From Branchiostoma belcheri (lineage: Eukaryota; Chordata; Leptocardii; Amphioxiformes; Branchiostomatidae), in NCBI RefSeq assembly GCF_001625305.1, contig NW_017804365.1, positions 992,824-1,056,823 on the forward strand: a stretch of DNA of 64,000 nucleotides, written 5' to 3'. Numbering within the stretch: the stretch's first letter is position 1; every line of letters starts with the position of its first letter. Below the pieces are notes generated by a model that saw only the letters and a program-made list of their open reading frames with translations, had not been told where the DNA came from and searched no databases. The position numbers were made by a program, and so were the translations under genes. Shown in pieces: positions 43,890-53,509 of the stretch.

Positions 43890-44045
43890 TCAGGAGAAGT
43901 TCTGTTTCCAGTACTGTTTGTCAGTCACTGCACACAGAAGTTCAGGTCCTTGTGAACCGGCCTCAGATTCTATGAGTTTCTTGAGAGTTGTGGTTGGACG
44001 ACCGAACCTACTTTTTGCATCCGGAGTCCAATGTAAGAGTCGTCC
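43890..44045 (-). pseudogene. LINE ORF carboxy-terminal fragment with GAA tail
   Basis: On the minus strand: RLLHWTPDAKSRFGRPTTTL, KKLIESEAGSQGPELLCAV and TDKQYWKQNFS, then TGA at 43890-43892 and a (GAA)n run to 43862. The GRP..T motif and '..DR..W' spacing are the usual final segment of non-LTR reverse transcriptases. It is a different family from 25936-26064 by sequence, but has the same architecture. 5' truncated, with another LINE tail abutting upstream. Confidence 0.7.
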
Positions 44046-44049
44046 AGCT

Positions 44050-44440
44050 GGTTCTTTATTTATTTCAACTTTATTAAAACAAATGTGTAAAAGGATAGGG
44101 GCAACAGGAACATAGTCCTTTTTAATACCCCCACCAAAATAAACTAATAAGGATTACATAAATAATAGTCAAAATAAACAATAACAAAAATCATAACAAC
44201 ACTTGTTACAATGATAATGACAAAGGATAAACAAATTATATAATGAACGTTGAAGTAAATAGAACGAAGAGCCAATGATAAATAATAGATCATTCGTTAA
44301 GTAATAAATAATACATAACAGGTCCAGCAACAAACAGTATGAACAAATACAGCAAATTGAAACAATATCGATGCTAATAGTATCAATTAGTAATAACATT
44401 TGATTTGAAAAGGTACCTAGTTCTCTACTACGAGTCACAT
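44050..44440 (-). repeat. LINE 3' UTR with AATAAAG tail
   Basis: TCTTTATTTATTTCAACTTT, AACAAATGTGTAAAAGGATA and GGGGCAACAGGAACATAG read on the minus strand as a UTR ending in AATAAAGTTGAAATAAATAAAG. Upstream limit approximate. Confidence 0.55.
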
Positions 44441-44574
44441 GACCCGCGAGGCGTTTACTGCGTCTTTTACTACTGTGGTGATATTTAGAAGTGTTCCATA
44501 TAACTGTTTGTTTGAGATGTGTTTCCCCCAGCGTATGTTATAGACTACCCGCAGCATCTTTTTTTTATTTATTT

Positions 44575-44790
44575 TTTTTATTCTATTTTTTTTTAAACAA
44601 ATCTTTATTCAACAGAACAAAAGAGCGTACAAAAAGACAAACGATATAGCAAAAGAGTACACACACACTGAATTACATAAAAACATTCTACCCAGTCGAT
44701 ATATTTGCTAAATCCCCCCATTTTTTGTAATGACTGATCATATTGTTTTGCAGCATCTTAGTGTAGGTGCCGTTAAGATTTTTATAGAAT
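44575..44790 (-). repeat. LINE 3' UTR, different family
   Basis: TTTTTTTAAACAAATCTTTA, TTCAACAGAACAAAAGAG and CGTACAAAAAGACAAACG give a minus-strand tail of the form GTTGAATAAAGATTTG plus A-run. No coding part. Confidence 0.5.
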
Positions 44791-44799
44791 ACCTTGATG

Positions 44800-45180
44800 A
44801 ACCCAAACACCCTATCGACACTTTACCCAGCAAACTATACATACGTGAGCAGTTCTGAGGTTGAATGGTCATTCGTACCCGACACATTCTGCTTACCAAC
44901 GCTCCAGTGAATGAATTATATTGCCGCCTGTGATTTATATGCCTTGACGCCAATATTGCACGAGGTGCTGTATAACGGACAGTGTGTGTGTCCTATTGCA
45001 TTGGCAAGTGTTTATAACAGCAATGTCAGGGTCGTGTTCATCTAAGAAGCCTTTACCACGGGTATGCCATCAGAGTAAAGAAGGATCACAAACTTTACGG
45101 TTGGCTTTGACAGTTTAGTCTCAACTTTTCAAAATAGCCTGTCACAGACAATGACAAAGTAAGAAATCTCGGTAAAGGCT
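44800..45180. other. Unassigned stretch
   Basis: Possibly the decayed upstream part of the LINE at 45185-45578, but no alignable domain. Confidence 0.3.
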
Positions 45181-45184
45181 AGAC

Positions 45185-45578
45185 ATCCAGCTAATGAGAG
45201 TTACAAGGAAATTGTTGTGAAGCAACTGAATAGATTTGAAAACTGGTGGATGTCCCAACTACTAAGTACCTAATACCAGCCCAGAAGAGAACAAGAGATA
45301 GCCATGCCTTCAAGTACCAGAGTTATCAACCAAGGATTGGGGTGTTCAAGAATTCATTATTTCCTAGAAGTATCGCAGAGTGGAACTCACTGTCACCAAG
45401 TGCATTAGAGGCATTGTCATTAGATAGCTTTAAACAAAGTCTAGAGCTAGAAGTTCAAGGGTTAGGTGTAACAAGTCGATCGGTGTAATATAGCCAGCTG
45501 CCGCCGCGCCGCGTGCCTGCGAAGCTGGTGTGTTACGCCGAAAGGCGGTTATACCGGCTATACAGATACCGATACAGA
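45185..45578 (+). pseudogene. LINE ORF2 carboxy-terminal fragment plus 3' UTR
   Basis: The coding tail (45240-45488) reads TKYLIPAQKRTRDSHAFKYQ, then FKNSLFPRSIAEWNSL, PSALEALSLDSFKQSL and stops. The pattern 'R..HS.K......YFKNSFFPRTI.DWN.L....A.S.DSFK..L' is the classic end of CR1/Jockey-like LINE proteins. A frameshift separates it from an upstream KQLNRFEN stretch. The UTR contains GCTGGTGTGTTACGCCG and AAAGGCGGTTATACCGGC and ends in (GATACA)n. The RT domain is missing. Clade assignment is from memory of this motif. Confidence 0.8.
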
Positions 45579-45586
45579 AAATTGCC

Positions 45587-45690
45587 ATCTGTCCAGCTGC
45601 TGTGAATAAGATACTTAGTCTCCATGTATCAACGACTTGGAGACCTGATTTTTAGAAAAATCAAAACGGTAACGTCTGCCATGGTACTAC
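45587..45690 (+). repeat. Isolated diverged satellite unit
   Basis: CCAGCTGCTGTGAATAAG, CCATGTATCAACGACTTGG, AAATCAAAACGGTAACGTC match the order of the 42.7-43.6 kb unit, but lack the MITE terminus. Confidence 0.55.
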
Positions 45691-45853
45691 TGGCAAAATT
45701 GGTTCGACAGCTGTTAGTAGTTTTGAATTAAACATACACTATATTTCATACAGCAGTTCAGCAACACAATATTGATGTGCTATCAAAGTGCCCTGTTGTG
45801 CTGACTCCGACCTCTGAATAGGTTCATCAAAAATCCATGAACCTGTAGTCTAC

Positions 45854-46120
45854 ATGGCCTTGACCGTAACTCTAGCAGTCCTTTTTTTAGTCTGCTGTAA
45901 ATTTACTGTCGTGATTGCCGCAGCTGTAAAAGAGGTTTATAGCAGAGATGAAAGAGCCGCGATATTCGCGACACAGGTGATACACCTAATGGAGGTGCCA
46001 GGAACGCCACAAAGGCGCAAACACATCACTCTCTTCAGGGGACTTAAAAAGGACCTCGCCGCCACTCAGGGCTATCGGCTTCCAGTTGTCAGACACCCAT
46101 CCCTATCGGAGCCGCCATGA
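45854..46120 (+). CDS. Uncharacterised ORF with signal-peptide-like start
   Basis: The 88-codon frame begins MALTVTLAVLFLVCCKFTVV, a good hydrophobic leader, and continues AAAVKEVYSRDERAAIFATQ. CAG|GTGATA at 45977 is a possible splice donor; without it the frame ends after a Pro-rich tail. No homology recognised and no second exon seen. Neighbours are repeats on both sides. It may be chance. Confidence 0.2.
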   Translation: MALTVTLAVLFLVCCKFTVVIAAAVKEVYSRDERAAIFATQVIHLMEVPGTPQRRKHITLFRGLKKDLAATQGYRLPVVRHPSLSEPP

Positions 46121-46194
46121 TAAGTCTATCTACACTTAACAGCCTTTGGGACAGACAGCGGGAATTTCGATACGGGGCTCTCAAAGTCGCTGCG

Positions 46195-46335
46195 CTGTCG
46201 ACCCTGTCACAAGCAGCCGAATACAGCCTTCCGATCCATGGTTGGGAAAAGGTCGGGAGCAAGGTCGGCTGTGGTTGACTGGTGTTGGGTCAGGTCGGCA
46301 AATGTTCGGCTGCGTCAGTCGAATGTTTCAAAATG
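46195..46335 (+). repeat. GTTCGGC-type dispersed repeat
   Basis: CCATGGTTGGGAAAAGG, TCGGGAGCAAGGTCGGC and AATGTTCGGCTGCGTC parallel 29555-29700 and 39515-39872. Confidence 0.5.
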
Positions 46336-46339
46336 TTAT

Positions 46340-48005
46340 GGTCATAGACTCATAGTCTTTTGAGACTGACTTACAGTAAAATCGCGATGTTTGGTGTCAT
46401 TGTGTAACTTTTGTAAATTTTTTTAAGCAAAGGGACCACAGGAAAAATATCTGAGCTGCCAAAGCTAACTTGTTGATCCTAAAGTTAAGGTCTACCTCTG
46501 GATCTCCTCTCATAGTTTGGTGTCCACTCAAAGGGAAACTTGGGTAGCCTGTCCTCAGTCGTTCTAATTATGTGTGTCCTGCCCATCTTAGTCTTGCTGT
46601 CTCTATGATTTTTTAAGAATGTCTACTGCTTTTCTAACCTATCAAGGGAGTTCATCTGTGTTGGTAGTAATCTTAGTAAAAACTTAATTCCAAAAGATTT
46701 ACATAAAGAGTATACAAAATTAGATCTTAAACTGTCGCCTTCAGCAGAATAATTAATGACCATCACTTCCAAACGTAAAGTCGTGAGAGTTACTGTTACA
46801 GACACGTGGCTGTATTCACACGATACTTTACGAATACGTAACGTCAGGGAGTTTATATCTTCCACCGTCTCTACTTAGTGATGGCTGGAGACTTCAGACT
46901 CAGCTCTGCGACTTGTTTTAAAAAAAGAATGAGTAGAATTTACGATTACATCAAACTTTCAGGCGTACCAGCGAACGAGGATCTCTGGCAAAATGCAGGT
47001 ACTCCAGAAATGTTGAAGTTTGAATAGGGGCTTTCGAACATGTTCTTAGCCTGACGTACCAAAAGGAAGTTTTGGCTGCTTACAAAACACGATTAGATAT
47101 ACAACATTGATGTGGCTACGATGATTAAAGCGTAAATGTATGTTAGTATAACAGGAATAAATGTAATGTTCATTATTGGAGGGTGCAAAATTATGCTTGT
47201 CTGCGCAAAAATGAGAAGACTGAAAGAAAACTGTTTTTTTACTCGGCTGAAGGGGTCATAAATTTGCCATGTGCATTATGATGTGTCATGAACCTCTTGT
47301 ACATTGATTTATATTTCTAACACGTTCCAATGAGTTTGTAACGTGTAATGTCACTTTAAATACGTTTTACCTCACTGACCACAACTCTCATAGTCACGTC
47401 ACTCAATATGGGTGGGGCAGCTGAGTGCCATGTCTACTGCAGTTATTGTCCCCGCCATTTCTAAAAACGCCGCACATAAAAATCAATAACAGATAAAAAA
47501 TAACCCATTAAATCTCTAGATGTACATGTATTTCTATCTGTATGATTATATTGATCAAAGGTTATTGTTGTCTATTTGCGTCTCAATGACTTACTTCACT
47601 TGCCTATAATAAATGATGGCTTTGAAAGCTCCACATCAAACCAATGCTGCAAGCCATCCCATACATACGTAGTTTTGATAAGCTTTTGTTGGACAGTTAA
47701 ATATGAACGTATCTTCCCCACCAAACAGATATATACCCCCTTTTAGTATAAATCCGTAGCAAGCCTATTCGAATATCCTTTCCTCCTAATTTAATCAGGG
47801 GAACACGACCCTTACCAGATAATTAATGGAAATGTCCTCCTCTTGCCTGCAGACGGATAACCATGAATAGGAATACCTAGGGGACAGTCCAATGATTGAT
47901 GATCGATTTGCACGAGCAGAACTTCTCTTTCAAACGGCAAAGATTACTGCCAGGGATTGCAGTATATGGAACTAAACTATGTACAGTATTATACTATTAC
48001 GGCCA
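46340..48005. other. Long low-copy stretch
   Basis: 46648-46668 carries a solo family d end (AGTTCATCTGTGTTGG). The 46623-46865 minus frame has no domain. Nothing else seen. Confidence 0.4.
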
Positions 48006-48009
48006 AAAG

Positions 48010-48360
48010 CAGTTACATGTACTCAAGTAACTGGATATGATTTTGGAAACGGTCAGACGAACAGCTAGTATCCACTAGCTTTCGTCAGTTACTGAGAGAC
48101 AAGAGGAGAAATGTAAGATTATAAGCACAAACAATGCATTGACATACAAATAAGTGAAGACAATTTTTTAAAGTCCGAAAAGAAACAAAAGTTAGACAAG
48201 ATGATGCAAATTAGTCACATATCAAGCAATAGTTTGTGCTTAAAAACCTACATTTCTCTTCTGGTCTCTCAGTCACTGACGAAAGCTAGTGGATACTAGC
48301 TGAAACGTCTGACCGTTTCCAAAATCATATCCAGTTGCTTGAGTAACTGCTTTTTGGCGT
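48010..48360. mobile_element. Fold-back / Penelope-like element, family e (hairpin of about 340 bp)
   Basis: Arms of about 105 bp (48015-48120 and 48240-48350) share GGATATGATTTTGGAAACGG, CTAGTATCCACTAGC and GAGAAATGTA in inverted order. Beyond the right arm, TTATTACCTGGATGTC and TAACCTTCATCGACG resemble ends I associate with Penelope-like elements. Both arms carry a ribozyme-like core. No ORF. Confidence 0.6.
48286..48309 (+). ncRNA. Hammerhead-ribozyme-like core, family e
   Basis: CTGACGA, extra A, stem AGCTAGT / ACTAGCT (seven perfect pairs) over GGAT, GAAAC, GTC. Uniquely in this window it also has a stem I: GTCA just before the core (48282-48285) pairs with TGAC just after GTC (48310-48313). 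The extra A remains non-canonical. Confidence 0.4.
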
Positions 48361-48364
48361 ATCT

Positions 48365-48840
48365 TATTACCTGGATGTCTAACCTTCATCGACGTATTAT
48401 ACTATTACTTCTGCTATCAACAAAACATCTTATTCCCATTGCAACAACCTTAAAACGCTAAGATTTTAAATTGTTGCAAATTTCTGATTAAAGGATTAAG
48501 GTCATACCTGAGGAACCGTTGCTGAGCCGTTATCTAATCTGAGTTGTTTAGCAAATGAATGGTGGCGAATAGATATTACTTAATTAAGAGGTTGGGGTTG
48601 GATGAGAACTAAGCAGATGGGGATGCAAGTGACCAAAGCCGTGTGATACCATGCCAAAAAAAAGTTTTTGAAATGAAGTAAGGGAATGGTAGCGCGACAA
48701 ATCGTATCCAGTACATGAATGAGTGATTCAAATTACTGTAAATCTTTACCCACAACACAATCAGTCTGAAAAAAAAAAAAAAAAAAAACACGTTACAACA
48801 GAAATCTAATTCGGGTAAGGTTCATTTTCTTTACGTCAAG
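48365..48840. other. Unassigned stretch with a poly-A run
   Basis: An A run of about 20 at 48769-48788. No gene. Confidence 0.4.
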
Positions 48841-48843
48841 TAA

Positions 48844-49259
48844 GGCCACATTGACTTCACTTTATGGATCACATCCTCTGAAGACCCCCAAACTAGTGCG
48901 CGCGGGTGAATGAAAAAAAATGGCAAAAAATTAAAATGCTACTAAACCACAGGAATACAAAGCTGGTATTATGAATTTGCGGCAATACATAGCGACGTTT
49001 ATGAGTATGACAAGCCGGCACATGCATGGCTTTTTGCGGAATTTATAAATCGGCACTAGACGTGTGTACTGAGTTCTTGAGACGTGGAGCTTTGGTAGCC
49101 TGGGCACCATCCTCCAGAGTTACCACCGGCTTCATATTGTCGCTAACTACCTTGGACTACCCAGGCCTTGAGCCAGGTCAGAGCTTCGGAGGACCTACGT
49201 GATCTTTTTTTTTTGTTTGAGCGCGCGGATGCCATCCATAAAATTAAGACAGTTTAGCC
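48844..49259 (+). mobile_element. PIF/Harbinger-like MITE, subfamily C (416 bp, TAA duplication)
   Basis: TAA at 48841-48843 and 49260-49262 flank GGCCACATTGACTTCACTTT and, inverted, AAAATTAAGACAGTTTAGCC. Both ends keep the GGAT(C/G)(A/C)CATCC block and a GCGCGCGG motif. It has the same architecture as subfamilies A and B but different terminal bases. Confidence 0.75.
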
Positions 49260-49329
49260 TAAGTCACTGTACATGCTGATTTGGGCCTACTTCGATTTTC
49301 TGATGGCTTATATATATAGTATGAAGTAT

Positions 49330-49690
49330 TGTTGTGCGTTTCTACACTATATTATTACCTTACCATGTATGAGTTAGGTTAGTATTCACCTGATTGCCAA
49401 CTGGTGTGTTATGCAGAAGTGAAAATTGCGGAACGGGTACGTCTGTTGTGTGTCTGGATTTCTTAGCAGTCAGGAAACGTTACGCATACTTGTCACATGG
49501 TTGTGCATTCCTATACTACATGTATATAATCACATTTCCATGTAACATGTCTATTATTATTATTACCTTACCATTACCGCGCATTTGTATTGATGATGTT
49601 ACAAGCTTGTGTGTTATGCAGAGGTGAAAATGCGGAAAGAGTATTTTTTTGTGTCTGGATATTCTTTTAGTTAATAAATATTATATATTC
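49330..49690 (+). repeat. Two diverged tandem copies of a ~200-bp unit
   Basis: TGTGTTATGCAGAAGTGAAA (49405) and TGTGTTATGCAGAGGTGAAA (49610), each preceded by ATTATTACCTTACCAT and followed by TGTGTCTGGAT, lie 205 bp apart. The source is unknown. Confidence 0.65.
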
Positions 49691-49694
49691 TTGT

Positions 49695-50262
49695 CACTCA
49701 TGATAACATCGTAAACAAGTTCAAGGAATCTATGCATCAGTTTGAGGAACACATGACTTCGCCATGTTAAGAATTATTTAGTATTTATAACCTTTTAATA
49801 AATAAATTACCATATTATGGTGGTGCACTCCTAAGATTTATCCTGGGACTTCATCCATGACAGAATAACCATTTTAAACTTAAACTTCGTTTCCATTACT
49901 ACTACTCACCTACTAAATATCTTTAAGATCCACTCGCAGCTTCTCGGGTTATGCTGAAAACATGCAATCAACAAATGCACAAAAGCCCCGCTGCAGTACC
50001 ACTAAAAAAGCCAGGTGAACCACTTTTGAACTTGACCTACATTTTTACAACAGCTACCTACATACCAAATATCAAAATGATCAATCCACATTATTTTGAG
50101 TTATGGTGTTGACCTACATACACACCCACACCACAGTTGCCCTACCAGGAACAAAACGAAAACACACCCTTCTGACGATGGCAATAAAAGTATTTCTCTG
50201 TGGCATTGCCCGATGCTGCAAACAAAAGCCAATGTATGACTTCTTCATCTTTCCCCAAATAT
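49695..50262. other. Unassigned stretch
   Basis: Nothing recognised. Confidence 0.35.
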
Positions 50263-50266
50263 AAGA

Positions 50267-50600
50267 AGAACTTTATTGCACGACAATTGCACATGGTACA
50301 ATGTATGGCAAACTACATAAAGAGAGTAACAACAATAAAATAAGTGTGTGGAATAAGACCTAATGTCGAATTAAACCTAACATATCTATATCATAATCAT
50401 TCAAATAATAAGGGATATCACAAGTCTTTGATAAGTGTTACAATCGAGTGGGCTAATCACAAGTTTCGGTATCTTTCCTAATGGCAAAGCATTCCTTTAT
50501 ATATCTACCTATTTTTGCGTTGTGGGGACCATTACATGTAAATATATATTCAAATCTGTCTCCAACATCGTATATGTGTTGCAATATACTCGCGAAGAAT
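50267..50600 (-). pseudogene. LINE fragment: last codons plus 3' UTR
   Basis: On the minus strand the frame reads HIYDVGDRFEYIFTCNG, then AKIGRYIKECFAIRKDTETCD and stops at 50453-50455. It is followed by a UTR ending ...GCAATTGTCGTGCAATAAAG at 50267. The IG(R/K)YIKECF motif recurs in 60552-60827 and matches VGKFIFESLQKR of 635-1495. The three are homologous carboxy termini. A stop about 20 codons upstream ends readable homology. The overlapping plus frame 50481-50846 is a shadow. Confidence 0.75.
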
Positions 50601-50604
50601 ATTA

Positions 50605-53350
50605 TACATACATTTATGATTTATGATGAAAAACATGCAACAATTTTATGTTTTATGTACAATGCGTACAATGCGCCCTGTCAATTAAACTTAAATAGAA
50701 AAATGATAATTCCGACCACTTACATCACAACCCTCCACCCGCGTAGGTCGAATGTGAGACCAAGTGAGAGATGGGACATCTGTACATTTAAATGGAAAGT
50801 TAATGGGTACAGATTAGGTTCGATTTTGAAGACAGAGACGTGTTAATTGAAAACGTGTTCCTCTCAGCGTGTGTTTATAATGTCAATAAAATCATGACCC
50901 CGTCAAAACATTTGGGTATTTCAGCTATTTCAGGAGATTGTTTGGAAGAGAATTGAACCAATTTTGGGTCATGTGAAACGAAGCGTTGACATTCTAGTTT
51001 GTAATACGATTTGGACGAAGAATATGATCTCGAAGAAGAGCCTTTGGTGGCAAGAATATAAACATGGGACAGGGGACGAGACAGAATGCATTGGAGATCT
51101 TCAATTGCACATTTGGTTAAATGACGTTGTGGAAAAGAAGATGACTTTATCAGTGTAAGCTATTTTCTTATGTCTCTGGAGATGCATTTGGTAGTACGCT
51201 AATACAGCTATACTTGTGTCCGTGGTTGGTGTGTTAGTCACCATTTGTTGGACAGTATTATCAGGTACCTACACGCATTTCACATAGCATAATTTGTGGA
51301 TCTACCACAACTTTGGATTTTCATTGTTAATCTTAAATGACAGCCTTACCTGTATATGGTAACGAATCGCCTACGTCTCTTTATGTCTTTCTTATGTTGT
51401 TTGTAGTAACGGACCAGCTGGTAGACTAATGCAGTGGCTTTCCGCTGGGACGTAGTATGACGTAGAGTGGGACGGTCACATACTACACTTTTGTCAATGT
51501 TAGAGAGAGACGCCGGTCTCGAGGGATAGAGCATACTGGAGAAACGTTATCAAGTGTACCTCACCGGATTAAAATCCGGAGGCATGCTGACGACGATTTA
51601 TTAGTGGTATAGCTTAATCTTAGCTGGTTTGTATTTAAAAACACAGATCAAGGGGAAAGGTCCCAGGATGGCGATCATATCACGATGCTTATTAGTCAGG
51701 TTAATTTATCACTTTTAATACTTCGTTCCAAACAAGAAGTTCCGTTTGTTTACCGTTAAGACTTTCATGTTTTTCATAACACTAACTTCCACCAAATTCT
51801 CCGATGCAGTTGCGCAACGCCCTCAGCACCAAGGAGAGTCCCCCCTTAGGCAAGGAGTGATAAAACATTGTTAGCGACGGTAATGTCCGAATCATTATCA
51901 CTTGATTCCTCGTGCTCCCTTTATCCAGAGGAAAATTATATACATAATCCACACCCCAAAGAATGTAATCCCTGGAAACTGAGCATTGGTGCAATGCCAC
52001 ATGCATCACACTAGAATTATCGACTTCAATTGTACAATTCGGCTTATGGGGGAGTCTAAAGCGACACCTGATCATTTAGTGCGAGATAGGGCTCTCTTTA
52101 CAACGCTTTCTTCTTTATCACGATAGTCAGAGTGGCGCCGTCTTGGAAATACCTGGAAAACATAAGTAAGTGGTATGAATGGTTATCTTTGAGCCTCATC
52201 TTGACAAATGTGGGGCCGAATCGTCAATGCGAAATGCGGAGTGCCGTGCCGTATCCGTCTTACCAAGCATTAAAGGGTTGTATAACAAAGAAATATAGAG
52301 GGAAACGATGGAGCTTTGCTGCCTTTTTCTGTGCCTCTCACAGTGAACATTTAACTCTCCATCAAAGACACCGAACATTATTAGACACACGCTTTAAATC
52401 ACACATAATGTTATATCGTTCACCTCGAACGATGTCGCTTGGCAGGCAAGGGGTTGATTAGCACAGTAAAATTAACGATAGAGAAATTGGCACTCCAACG
52501 GAGCTCCATTTGTTTCCTGTCTCCTTGTCATGTAATTGAACTCTGTCTGACAGTACCGTGGCAGCAGGCGCCACTCTCCTGACTGACGTATGACCTCAGC
52601 TGCCCACGTAGTGAATGAAGCACACCCACGGATGGGGGGCTTGGGTGGTGATTATGGACGCTTAATGCTGATTAGGTTTCACCTTTTGGCAGCTTCATGT
52701 ATTTCAGTCAGGGCTCCTACGGGCTCATATTGTTCCGCGAATCCCCCTGGTAAACGAGCCATTTCAGGAAAGCCGGACCCGGTCAGACGTGAAGGGTCAA
52801 AGATGCGGTGCCTTCGGATCGGACGAAATGCGCCCGTAAATTCTTACTACCGCCATAAGTCATACCCAAGTGCGGTGAATGTTTCCACTTATCATGGACT
52901 GTAGGCCGTGTGTGGCGGCGTCACTTGGCTGTATTTTACCGTCAACGAAGTGTCGACAGTTCGTAGGACGTGACGGAATATCAGTATTTGTTAGCTAACA
53001 CATTTTGTTAGCCAGTGTCTTCACTATGATACCGATAGAAACAGATTATTCCAGACAGTTATCTCGATTTCTCCATACTTTCAACAGAAGATCACCAAAA
53101 GACTATACGTTTCTACTAAGATCACAAAACCCAGTCATAATGCAGAATTTGGGATTATTCATTATCCACTGCCTTTAAAGAAGAAGTCAAACCCTATAAT
53201 AGCAAGTCATTAGAGTAATAATAGAAGTAGAAAATTTTTCAGACAGTAGTTTTTTCCAAACAGTAGTGTCTCTTATTTTTGTATCGTATCTTTGACTGTA
53301 AAAGCAATTAACTTTCGGGCATAATTTTTCAAATAAAGATTATATCAACT
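50605..53350. other. Long low-copy stretch
   Basis: No repeat ends recognised. A consensus donor GTAAGT at 52166 follows a pyrimidine-rich acceptor-like AG at 52130, leaving a 35-nt candidate micro-exon, which I consider weak. Frames 51782-52075 minus (97 codons) and 52590-52904 plus (104 codons) have no recognised family. This is the best place in the window for undetected exons of unknown genes. Confidence 0.35.
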
Positions 53351-53351
53351 A

Positions 53352-53470
53352 GATTATATCCAACTAGAGGGAGCCAAGCTGAACCGCAACGAAGGCTGGG
53401 AGCTGCCTAAGCCCTACCTACCTCTACTCCGTAAGGAGGCAGAGGGGGGCAGAAGATCCACGCAAGTCTC
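53352..53470 (+). other. Short coding-like frame next to a hairpin
   Basis: An in-frame stretch LEGAKLNRNEGWELPKPYL then PLLRKEAEGGRRSTQVSS runs to a TAG at about 53475. It has charged and aromatic composition unlike the surrounding AT-rich DNA. The hairpin TCCTAGTCTCG / CGAGACTAGGA (53472-53482, 53493-53503) overlaps its end. It could be a terminal exon or transposon tail. Confidence 0.2.
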
Positions 53471-53509
53471 GTCCTAGTCTCGTGTTTTCTCGCGAGACTA
53501 GGATCATTC

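Noticed and set aside
52131..52165. 35-nt micro-exon with consensus GTAAGT donor
   Set aside because: One good donor and a plausible acceptor are expected by chance in several kilobases; no flanking exons were found.
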